From positions 87,774,487-87,838,486 of the forward strand of contig OX457036.1 of NCBI GenBank assembly GCA_949752735.1: a stretch of DNA of 64,000 nucleotides. Reading direction: 5' to 3'. The DNA is from Lumbricus terrestris (lineage: Eukaryota; Annelida; Clitellata; Crassiclitellata; Lumbricidae). The notes under the pieces are model-generated. The model did not search any database. It saw only the letters and a program-made list of their open reading frames with translations, and had not been told where the DNA came from. Positions 1 through 10,600 of the stretch are shown here, one piece after another (within the stretch, counting starts at the first letter, position 1; each line of letters begins with the position of its first letter). A program made the translations under genes and the position numbers.

Positions 1-230
1 GATCCAACACCGCTGTGAGAGCGTCGTCAGCTCTCACAGCGGTATTGGATCGAATCCAAAGGCAGGATTTTGTTTCGGCGGGAGGGTGTTTGTCCAGACC
101 TTGAGCAAACCGACAAGTAACCTCTCCAACTAAGTTTTTTCCAAACCCCTTAGTCAGTTGGGGCGGTTACTTGTCGGCTTGCTCAAGGTCTGGACAAACA
201 CCCTCCCCGCCGAAACAAAATCCTGCCTTC
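1..230. repeat. two consecutive hairpin-forming inverted repeats
   Basis: Positions 1-22 are complementary to 30-51 with one mismatch and a 7-nt spacer. A second, larger inverted repeat pairs about 61-131 with about 158-230 at near identity; its arms contain the GTTTGTCCAGACC core. No coding content. This looks like a foldback-type element end, but its other boundary may lie outside the window. Confidence 0.7.
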
Positions 231-234
231 GACA

Positions 235-490
235 TTGTCCCTGGCTATCATCAGCGAAGTACCAACTGACATTTTTTAATGACTTACATATTATGTTCAT
301 TGTTCAGCACTTGCTTCGTCCATTCATATTAGGACTAATCGGTTATTAGTTGCTTCATTGTCGTGTGGTTCGACTCAGTGCACTGCTTCTTCGACTTTGC
401 TGCACTTATTAATTTACTGCGGCATCGATGAGTAATAAAATTTAACGAGGAAAACGAATTCGTGATACCCACTTCTACCTGTTTGATCAG
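235..490. other. array-associated 5'-flank block (left-edge copy)
   Basis: This stretch is similar to about 57890-58090 (5' flank of copy C) and, for its first half, to about 28260-28375 (5' flank of copy A). Shared landmarks are TCGTGTGG followed by a CTCAGTGCAC-like word, then the CCCACTTCTACCTGTTTGATCA word. It has no ORF of interest. Its presence here suggests that another array member lies to the left of the window. Confidence 0.5.
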
Positions 491-3417
491 GCTGGAAAAC
501 TTTGCTTAGGCCTACATGTATAGCATTTTCTATTCGGAGCCGGACAATTCGGAGTCGGACAATTTGGCCCGAACAATAATTAGGAGCGGACAATTCGGAG
601 ACGGACAATGCGGAGCTTGGGACGGTTTCCCAACTTCCGACGTGAGGCTTGAGACGGTCCCTCCCAACTTTTGCACCGAATAGCCGTTTAAATTTATCGT
701 AACAGGCTGAGCCCTTTGTCCCGCCGCTTGCGGATTTCTATAGGACAGTTTTCTCTGTTGCTGGCCCTATAATATTTAGAATGAGTTTCATTGTCATGCT
801 TTGTTGCCTACCAGTTGTGCGTACTCTTCTGTGGAGTTGATGGAAGTTGAAGGTGAATATCGATGTGGCGGAGAGATTCTTTGTAGATTGGAAAATTAAG
901 AACGTATTTTCTCAGTATTAAGGCGTTTCAAGACGTAGCCTATACCTAAGAAACAGTAGGCTACGAGTCGAGAGCGTTTCAATCATTAGCGGTCCTACAT
1001 GTTCAATCGTGACTCACTCGACACTGTTGACGTCTCAAACATGAGTTTGTTGCTGAGTGTGGGTCACGGAAACGGATCTTTGGTGATATTAATTGACTCT
1101 TGAGTCTTGGCTTTCCTTCACTAAACCTATTTTCATGATTGGTTTGAATGTTTTGGTTTCTTCAAATGTAAAATGTCAAGCCATTTGCAGTCAAATGTGC
1201 CAGAAATTATCATTACATGTGTATAGGATTCATTTAGTTAAGTTTTGCTCCTTTGATCTTTTTTTATTCTTACTGTGTTGTTACTGTGGTAACGTATGTC
1301 CGTCAGTCTGTCAGGATAGATGGAAATGGACAAATGCGTTTCTCATTCCTTGGTTCCATTGTGTACTTATTTATATGTGCATTTGAATGAATAGATAACT
1401 TTTGAATATTTGTTGTAATTTTGATACCATTTTAGCCTACGTTTCGCCCTCGCTATTATTACTTCCACTCAGAATTTCCATTAGGCCTCCTCCAACTTTA
1501 GGTTGCGCTTGTGCAGTCTCCGCTCATCGTAACAGGCTGAACCATTTGTCCCGCCGCTTGCGGATTTCTACGAGACTACGGGACAGTTTTCTCTGTTGCT
1601 GGGTCCGTATGCCCAAGAGGGTATAACTCTTACACCTGGCTTAAGTCTGGCCTATGCGGGAGTAGTGGGTTAATTCCGCATGCATGGGTCGAGCTTAGCG
1701 AGTTATGCTAGGTATAACGTTATTCCAACTCTTAGGTAAGAGTAAGCCGGCTTTCCCATCGTGAACAATAGACGGCCGACTTTAGCTGGACAGCGTGAAC
1801 CAAAACTCGAGGGTACGCACCATACGTATTCCATTTTGTGAAAGGTACGTACGTATTTCGACGTACCCTATTTTAGGGTACGTAGACAATAATAAAAAAA
1901 AACGTTAGCCTCGTCATTACTCATTATAAGAATGTTCAATTTAATTTAAGAAACAATCACAGCCAAGTACACAGCGTAGTGAATTGCTGCAATGCTATAT
2001 TGTAGCCTAGGTCTATGTTCATCCAGCATACTTTGCACTTAATGCACTAATTAATGTCAGTTAGTCGGCGCACTTCTGCTGCAGCACTTAAAAGTCCAAC
2101 TCCAAGGAAAAGGTTGAACAGTTGCATTCAATTAATTATAACAGAAGAATTTATCGAATTAAATTTACTGCTACGCTACTGGAAATGACGATTTCAATGC
2201 CGCATACTGTTGACTGCATAGTGCATACGTACATGTAGGCTATGGGTCGCCGAGTAAGACATAAATTTTTTCGTGTATGGTACGTACCATGCGCGTATTT
2301 TTTTTAAGGTACGTACGTATTTTAACGTATTATATTTGAGGGTACGCGTACCCTCGTGCTATGGCGTGAACAATAGGCAGCCGTCGATATTTCCTTGTAG
2401 CCCGTCTTTAGGTCTTAATCTGTTTACCCCAGTAACCCCACGCTGGCAACGACCGCATATAAATATCTTTCACGCATGCGCGCTCAGCTATAACCTATAA
2501 ACTTGGAGGGAAGAGCCAGCGTCATGCATCGTCGTGTGCAAGGATTGTCCAGATTAACTATGACTCTCGCTATTCTATGCTCATATATATGGCTAAATTC
2601 CAACGGCTACGTCTGGATTAGCTATGTCAGGTGTAAGGTCTACACATAGATTACCATATGCCTGGTCATATGCTTACCGGTCCTGATGTTCAAATTGTTC
2701 ATGATCACTAAGTTCAGTCATGAAATATCATCAGGCGAAGAGTACGCACAACTGGTAGGCAACAAAGCATAACTATGAAACTCATTCTAAATTACAGGAC
2801 CTGGGCCGGGATGTATATGACCATTGACCAGGCATATGGTTATCTAGGTGTAGACCTTACACCCGACATAGAGTTCACACGTTGCTGGATATGGCGGCTG
2901 TTCAGTAAGTAATTATTCGTAACAGCAAGTGTAGGACGACCGAGTGCCCCACGGTGACCTCGCGCCCATTAGGACACAAACCGTCCACGAAGGGTTCCTG
3001 TAGTACCTGGTCGCGTGGGAATTGTAATTATAATAATTATTACCTTTAGCATGTTCGTATCAATAACAGAGTCTCCATCTGGCGAAGTCACACCATGGCA
3101 TGTACCAATTAAAAAGTCTCTATCGACGAAATCCAAGAATCACAAGGCAGCATTTGTATTAAATAGGCCTATTATATAATCGTTCTATTATTTATATAGA
3201 TATTCGCTTAAATTAATGACAGGTTGACAAAGCGTAACAAGGCGCACTGGGGTAGACAAAAATTAGAGTTAGGCCTACAGAAAATAAGAGTAGGCCCAAG
3301 TGGTGCAATAAGTTATTGGAGCTGAATTGAATCGAAAGCTATGCTTTAGTAATGCGTTTGAAAGGAACTATAGAGACAAAGTTCCTGTCATCTTTGCTAT
3401 GGAGTTCAAATTGTGCA
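491..3417. other. intergenic DNA with diverged direct and inverted repeats
   Basis: No gene is supported. Two about 75-bp segments (697-767 and 1529-1605) are near copies and read as GTVFSVAG in one frame, possibly a LINE 3' relic. 770-835 is inverted relative to about 2735-2806. About 2636-2682 pairs with about 2813-2870 as a long hairpin. A block rich in GGTACGTACGTATT occurs at about 1826-1882 and again at about 2287-2346. Confidence 0.45.
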
Positions 3418-4795
3418 TAGGGGTCACCCGGGGGGTTATGGACACCCTGGGTGTTATGGCCACTGGTCTTCTACGGCTAAATGTGATAATATAATAAACT
3501 CTAATCTGTTTATAGCTCTATGCGCATTCGTCCTTCACCTTTCAACTATAAATTGATGTCGCGATGGTAAAATTCAGGTTTATACGCGTTGTTTTTTAAA
3601 TTATCCAATTTCTCTATAATAGCTAACCTTGATTAGGAAAATTATATAAAAAGGTCCCTTTGGGATGTAAAATTTTGAAGTTGGCAGTTTTATATAAAGG
3701 TTATTTCACAATGTATATGCGTCTTTAATTCCACGTCATGTGCTTCCTAAACGTGAGAAAGTAACGATCTGATATACCATTGCTATTGGGGTGATATGGA
3801 CACTGAGACACCGGGGTGATATGGACATTGTCCATATCACCCCGGCCGAATGTCCATACCTCCACAGCTGTGTTTTTTGTACGTAAAGAATGTTTTAAAC
3901 AGACTAACTGATATTAGTATCGTTTAATTGATTTTTTTATCAGAATTATTGCAAACAATGCCATGAGAGTTCTAAAATGGAAACATTAGGGTTCAGTGGT
4001 CTTTAGAAAATGCCAAATTAGCAGATGTAGCAGTGAAGCGCTGAATCCATCGTATGTGCTACTCAATGAGTCAATGTAGACCTGCAGAGATCTAATATTT
4101 CGCCAATGTATGGGCAGCCTAATGTAGGCTACCGTTGATGGCACTGGAACAATCCTCTGTCTCATGCGGCATACAAGAGGAGTCACTGGGACCATCATCT
4201 ATGTCAGTGTCGATCAACTTACTGGAGGAGGCGCTGGATACATAGTGTGTTCCACTCAATGTAGGCCTACAGGAAGAGACATCTGGTATATCCCCACGGA
4301 ATGTTTGGGCAGCTTAATGTACCGGCGATGGCACTGGATCTATTGCCTATGTCTACGCTACTCAACGAACCGGAAGATTTCCCAATGCCAGCATCCATGT
4401 CCGTGTCTTCAGAGACGGACACAAAGTGCTGCCTTTTGAAACATAAACATGCGGTTACCAATGTTCTCATAAACTCATAAAGTCAATGACTGTTTAATGT
4501 TTCTTAATAACTTCCATTTCATTCAGGTGCTTAGGGGTGATATGGACATCAGTGGGGTGATATGGACACCCCATATCCATATCCCCCCAATCACGGGGTG
4601 ATATGGACACTAAACAAAATTTCAATTTATGAATTTTCCACAAAAACCTGTTTATATTTTCCAGCATTTAATAACGTTCCAAGTACCTCTCCTAGAGTAC
4701 TTTGAAATAGAATATTCACATTGTAATCTTTATTCAAACCTAAGCATATAATAGCCAAAAAGCTTAAGGGGTCCATAACCCCCCGGTCGACCCTA
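3418..4795. mobile_element. putative non-autonomous TIR element with GGGGTGATATGGACA repeats
   Basis: The ends are inverted: TAGGGGTCACCCGGGGGGTT at the left matches the reverse complement of AACCCCCCGGTCGACCCTA at the right with few differences. Inside, the word GGGGTGATATGGACA occurs several times in both orientations near 3790-3845 and 4535-4615. I see no target-site duplication and no transposase, so it may be a MITE or another foldback family. Confidence 0.5.
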
Positions 4796-5831
4796 CGAGT
4801 AGGCTACTGAGACCTGGACGACGGTGGGTGGGAAAATAGCGCTCGTTCTCTGACGTGTAATAATAATAATTTTTGCTTTAAAGATATTTCGGCACCAATT
4901 GCCCCTTTACGCAGATCACCAAGAGGGCAAATATCGTGACAGACTAAAAAGGAGCTAAATAAATACCCGGCTACATTGTACTTCATCAGAGCTATACATT
5001 TTATTGCCGACTGTTAGAATCGAACCCAATTGAACGTCGTCGGTCATTGAAGAAACAACTGCATTGTTGTGTAGCTGACGATCAGTCTGCAATTGATCTG
5101 ATCTTGAAGTCAACACACGACCAACAGACGTATTATATTTATAGGATAGAAAGAGATTTTAAACTGAATCCGAGCAGTTAAGGAAAGACATTGAAGGTGT
5201 TCACTGTTCTGCTAAAAATAAAGATAGCCCCTCCCACTTCTGGCTTGGCCGACCAGGAGTGATCCAGTACTTAGGCCATTAGTGTTAAGTTACCGAACCT
5301 ACTGATGTAAAGTCGACCTGCGTGTCGTGCTATAGTGGGCCGTATTTCGTATAACATGTACTTGTAATCGTTCAGCGGTGTGTCAGATTGAATCATTAAA
5401 AGAAAATATTATTATTCACTCATGACAGTCGAAATGTGGAAGAAACGAGGAAGGTTGGCAATCAAACGATCATCTGCATTAAGTGCCGGTTGGAAAGGAT
5501 CCAGACGGAGTTTTGTATATGAATCATCAAAGAAAAATTGGGGACGGGACAGAGAAGACACGAAGGATTTAGAGCATCGACAGGATTAGGTTTCGTGAGG
5601 GGTGGGGGGAACGTCGTATTGAACCAATTTTATATCAAATCAATCGAATAAAAAGCCGTAGCCTATATTAGTGCAACAACAATCATTGTACCGTACATGT
5701 AGGCATACTGCTTACAAAAAACCACCATTAGTTATCAGTTGCATAGAAAACAGTTAATTACTGGCATGTGCCGTGATGAAGAAAAAAGAGAAATTGACAT
5801 ATCATAAACTCAGGGTTAGTTACAGATTGTG
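4796..5831. other. intergenic, array-duplicated DNA left of the LTR element
   Basis: No gene is seen. About 4875-5080 resembles about 31140-31420, and about 5610-5740 resembles about 47500-47620, so this is intergenic sequence that was duplicated with the gene array. A 190-bp dispersed repeat (about 5212-5397) recurs in inverted orientation at about 23497-23679. Confidence 0.45.
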
Positions 5832-6427
5832 CTCTTGTAGCGTTTTGGAAAAAGCTACAAATCTTACTTACTTTTATCTATATTGCGCATAACGGTTTTA
5901 ACTAACTCTATGCTGCACCAGAGCGAGGCTGCAGACAATGCGCCGAACACGCACGTGACCTCTTCGCTGACGTGGCGAAAGCGCGGGCGCCGCTGATAGG
6001 CCAAGAGCGGCGCGTGACCTAAAACGGCGGTAAGAAGCCGTTTCTGATTGGTTGTTGGGACAGAGAGAGTTAGTTGCCGTGAAGATGTTGAACTGGTGAG
6101 ACCTGCGGAGGTCGAGGCAACCATTTTCTAGTCGAAATTGACGTTAAAACTAATAATTTTAAGGGTATAAATTATCGGAAATGCAACTAAATTAATCGCT
6201 AAATGACGGCAAAGATTGGGCCTTGCCTCCGGTGAAAGGAGAACTTTGGAGGAAGCAAACTGACCTAAAAAACCAGGGAAGTAATAGATTTTAGCGTAGC
6301 ACGTGCTGAATTTGTGACTTAGCGATTGCAAGGTTAAAATGGCTATTATGTGTTGAAGTGGATAATATTGTTTAATGTAGACTGACAAATTAACGTGGCC
6401 ATTGCATTACAGAACTGAATATATATA

Positions 6428-6435
6428 TATAAAAG
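6428..6435 (+). promoter_or_regulatory. LTR TATA-like box
   Basis: TATAAAAG follows an AT dinucleotide run, about 590 bp into the LTR, at a position suitable for initiating a genomic transcript. An identical box lies in the 3' LTR. The transcription start is not determined. Confidence 0.5.
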
Positions 6436-6760
6436 ATAATTACTATAAATAGCGGCGAAACGGAAAAGATTATTGTGGCATGGTAATTCAGTCTGTAGTA
6501 TTGAAGCTAAGTATCTGAAACGTTGATAGTTAATTAGAGGTTACAGAATGCTATTGTAATAGTTAAGGAACAGAAATCTAGTCGATAGACGACTTGCATG
6601 TAAGAATTGAACTGTGAGTAGGGTTGATGCAAATTGTGCAGTGGCAGTTCGTGATGTTGTCAGCGCTAGAAATGTCTAAGTGAACTGACCTAACAAATAG
6701 AAAAGACTGTATTTGCGTAGGTTACTGCTAGCTAAATGTTAATTAAGTATTTGTTACCTG

Positions 6761-6766
6761 AATAAA
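6761..6766 (+). promoter_or_regulatory. LTR polyadenylation signal AATAAA
   Basis: AATAAA, about 330 nt downstream of the TATA-like box and upstream of the LTR-internal ORF start, consistent with the end of R. The copy in the 3' LTR would terminate the element's own RNA. Confidence 0.45.
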
Positions 6767-6839
6767 TAAGGTGTTAAATATATAATCAACGAAGGCGATT
6801 GTTTGAGTGCATTGAAACTAGGGCGAAGAAGAGTAGGCC

Positions 6840-7601
6840 ATGTCCCGTGAAAACTCTTTAAGCGGAGACACCCCAGGGGAATCAGACAGTTCCGAGGAAG
6901 GGGGTTCGGGTAGAGAAAACGAAGCATTTGTTGAGCGACCTAGAAATAAGGCCAGGTATCACCCACTAACTCTCCAGGAAACCGATGACCTTTCACCCAA
7001 ATCTGCCGAAAGGGGCATGAACCCAGACGAGCACCGACGAGAGGGTGCTGTTGCCAGTCGACCAACAGCCACGGAGATATGTAGTTCCGGCCCTGGTATC
7101 CGTGAATTTACAGAGCGCAGACGTCCCTCCCTGTCACCCAGACCTGAAGTTCCCGAATACATGTTCCTATCGCCCCGGCAGTACGCCGCAGCGCTAGCAG
7201 GGGGAGTTGGAAGTGAGCAAGTAAGTGAGGCCACAATTGCACGAGCTCCTGCCCCTCTAGCGGCTAGGGCGGGCGTTACAAATGGTACCAGAAGTGGGGT
7301 AGAAGTGGAACAAGGGGAACCAGTGGAACAGGTGGAACCAAGAAAGATTGGAAGGACAGAATTTCCTGGAGAAAGAACGAAGTGGGAAGGTGAAGAAATG
7401 GCTTATTATGGCGCCAGGCCGAAGTGTCCTTCGTACTACCCTGATGCGAATGCAATTGATGCAAGTTTTGATTTTGAATTTTACATGAGAGATAAACAAA
7501 CGAGGATGATTAACAGAAAACTTGGAGGAAATAATTCTGAAAGTGAAGGTTCGGAGGTAACTGATTTGCGACCCTTGCATAACGTTTTTTTTACATCCTG
7601 A
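6840..7601 (+). CDS. gag: LTR-initiated ORF, probable N-terminal part of Gag
   Basis: A 253-codon ORF starts with ATG in the U5 part of the 5' LTR, crosses the LTR end and the primer-binding site, and stops at 7599-7601. The product is charged and Ser/Pro/Glu-rich, with no recognisable domain. It ends ten codons after an 8-T run (7585-7592). The gag-pol frame opens at 7561, directly after a TAA at 7558-7560, and has no ATG until 7666. The simplest reading is that this ORF is the beginning of Gag and that the frame changes at the T run, by programmed +1 slippage, mutation or sequencing error. Alternatively it is a separate small protein and Gag starts at 7666. The 3' LTR carries the first 147 codons only. 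Confidence 0.7.
   Translation: MSRENSLSGDTPGESDSSEEGGSGRENEAFVERPRNKARYHPLTLQETDDLSPKSAERGMNPDEHRREGAVASRPTATEICSSGPGIREFTERRRPSLSPRPEVPEYMFLSPRQYAAALAGGVGSEQVSEATIARAPAPLAARAGVTNGTRSGVEVEQGEPVEQVEPRKIGRTEFPGERTKWEGEEMAYYGARPKCPSYYPDANAIDASFDFEFYMRDKQTRMINRKLGGNNSESEGSEVTDLRPLHNVFFTS
7283..7299 (+). other. primer-binding site for minus-strand DNA synthesis
   Basis: TGGTACCAGAAGTGGGG begins 2 nt after the 5' LTR. TGG complements a tRNA CCA end. From memory it resembles a tRNA-Leu 3' end, but I cannot confirm the primer. Unusually, it lies inside an open reading frame. Confidence 0.7.
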
Positions 7602-10600
7602 TCTGTTAGAAGTGGATAAAAGTTGTGCTGGGATCTTTGCTAACTCTGAGTGTATAGTTTCAGATATGGAGGATGGGGATTCGGCGCTGCCGAGGGAACG
7701 GGGACTCCCGACTTCGGATGCACATCCCGGGCACCCAACCCTCGTCCACCCTCGGGCTACCACCTTCCCGCCACCGCCTCCCTCGTCGCACCCTTTCGCC
7801 GTCCGAGTCCCTCCTGCTCCGACTCTGAACTGCCCTCCACCTGCTGCTGTCCAGGTGGGAAGAAACACAATCGGTGGTGTCTTCGAGTCGAATCCCGGAG
7901 TGAGAACAGTCACCCCGGTCACAACCTCGGTGTGCAAACTGTCTGCATCCTTCGTGTCGTCGACTCAGTCAATCATGTCGACCTTGTCCTCGTCGTTGAA
8001 ACCACAGGTTACACAAAGTTCTGCATACCTGCCTCCGAACCCTGGCCCTTCCGCTCACCTGCCATGTTGTCGACCAACAACCGCTCTGTGGCATCCAGCT
8101 TCCGCCTACGATGAACGATTCTGGGCAAACACACGAGCAGCTCAGAACAACCTGGAAACGAAGTTCCATGTTGTGTCTACATCCGGGAGCGAAAACGATC
8201 AGTTCCAGTTCGAACAGTATGCTGAACCGTCTACAGCTGAACCTCACCCAACGATCCAAGGTCGTTTTCAGCCGAGTACGACTCCAACCTCGTCGGTCAC
8301 TGTGCAGTCCCAAACACACGTGAGCAGAACTGTTGATTCAAAATCGAGACAGTATATGAAACTGGACAAGTACAATGGAAAGACATCGGTCGAAGCTTTC
8401 CTCAAGAAATTCGAGATCTGCGCGAACAGTAACGGCTGGACAGATGGGGAGAAATTCGCTCAGCTGACCTGTGCCTTTACAGAGCCAGCCGACCAATTGC
8501 TCTACGAGTTCGACTCCGAAACCATAGCATCCTGGTCTGACCTGGTTGATCGTCTACGCCTGCGGTATGGAAGCTCCGATCAAGCCGTCCTCTACCAGAC
8601 CCAATTGAACACACGACGTCAAAAGGTGGGTGAAGATCTCAGCTCTGTCGTACGAGACATACGACGAATCATGATTCTGGCGTTTCCTGGTCCCACCTCG
8701 GTACACAGCGAAGTCATAGCTATTCGTGCCTTTCTCGACGCCTTGCGAGACAGAGACTTAGCCATGAAGGTTCGTGAGAGAGAACCTGCTACCTTGGACC
8801 AGGCTTACAAGACTGCCATGCGTTTAGAGGGTTACCGCCAAGCAGATGATGGTAACCCTGGCCGCGACGAACATCGACCTAGTCGTGTTAAAACTGTGAC
8901 AGAAGTGGACTCTGCCCCTGCTGATAATCAGAGACAATTTCAAGAAATCGTACTGAGACAATTTGAACAGATAGAGATGAAAATAAGGTCACTAGAGCGT
9001 AGCAGTCCCGACCACCGACAATTTCGTCAATGGCGGCCCCAACGTCGAGCGGAGCCCCCATACCGACATCAGAGATCAGGCCGTCGCCAACCCCGACTTC
9101 CCTTGCATGAGCGACGTTGTTACGGGTGCTACCAGACCGGTCACCTCGTTCGCCGCTGTCCCACCCGCTACCGTGGCGAGGACCCAACAGAAAGAAGAGA
9201 CCAACCTGCACAACACGGAGATGGGAACGTCCGACACGTCCCGGGGAGCACTGACGCCTACCTGGAAGTGATGGTAAACGGGAAACGTCGGGCGGCGCTG
9301 CTGGATTCCGGCTGCGAGGTGAATCTCTGCCCGGCTTCGCTAGTAAGGGACGACCAAATCCGGAATTCTCGACAACAACTTCACGCCGCCAATGGGTCCG
9401 CCATACAAGTGCTTGGTGAAACCCGACTCAAATTACAGATCGACGGACAACCGTTTGACATACCATGCTTAGTCACCGAACAAGTGTCTGAGCTCATCTT
9501 GGGTATGGCCTGGATGCGGGCCGAAAATGCCCTGTGGCACATGGGACAGAACTGGATTTTGGTAGGAGGTCGTCGTTTTGAAGTTCGCCGGAAACTCTAT
9601 GAAGGAGCATGCCGTCGAGTCATAGTCTCCCGAGATACCTTAATTGCCCCGAACAGTGAAATGGATGTTGAAACTCACGTTGTGCTGACAAACATGAAAC
9701 TATTGAAAAATCAGTGGGCGGTTAACCCTCAACTTCTAGAGACAGGTCTTATTCTGGCGGGTACCTTGCTACCGGATAGGAACTTTGACCTGCCACTCCG
9801 CGTGATGAACCCGACGAACAAAGCTGTATGGGTGAAGAAAGGAGTGCGGTGCACGGCTGAACCAGTTACCGTCATGGGAGAAAATAGCTCCACCGAGGAC
9901 AGTACGAGGTGCGCCGTTGTGACAGAGACACCAAGAGAACCTACCGAAAATGAAGTGAGAGAGGTGCTCTCCATCTTGTGGGAGGGGGTAGCGTCGGACG
10001 TTCCAAAAGAGACACAAGAAAGACTGAAGACCATCATCTGGGAGAACCAAAAAGCCTTCTCCGTAAACGAGTGGGACTTGGGTTTTACCGATGTGATCCA
10101 ACACGAGATAGAAACCGGGAATGAGACTCCGGTGAGACAGCCACTTCGCCGACAACCACTGTCCTTACTTCCCGTCATCGATGAGCAAGTGGGTCAAATG
10201 TTACAACAGAGGCTGATAGAACCCTCCGCTTCCGCCTGGGCCAGTAATGTAGTCATGGTTAAAAAGAAGGACGGAACCCCGAGGTTCTGTGTTGACTTTC
10301 GTGCGGTAAACACTAAAACTCGGAAGGATGCCTACCCCCTACCACTTATCAGCGAGAGCCTTGACACTCTGGCGGGAGCCAAGTGGTTCAGCACCTTTGA
10401 CCTCCGTGCGGGCTATCATCAAGTCGCCGTCCATCCGAAAGATCGACCGAAAACAGCATTCATCACTAGACGGGGGAGCTTCCAATTCCGCGTGCTACCC
10501 TTCGGACTGTGCAATTCGCCGGCCACGTTCTCCAGAATGATGAATTTGGTCATGGCTGGATTGAACTTCGAAGTATGCCTCATTTATCTTGACGACATCA

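Larger units (their letters stand above)
5836..7280 (+). repeat. 5' LTR (1445 bp)
   Basis: Begins TGTAGCG and ends GGGCGTTACA. A TATA-like TATAAAAG lies at 6428-6435 and AATAAA at 6761-6766, which suggests U3 to about 6455, R to about 6785 and U5 to 7280. The LTR contains the start (6840) of a long ORF that continues into the internal region, so U5 appears to be protein-coding. Confidence 0.93.

Noticed and set aside
5864..6388. Antisense ORFs in the LTR, repeated at 17119-17643
   Set aside because: They lie in U3/R on the opposite strand, are duplicated only because the LTR is, and have no family motif.
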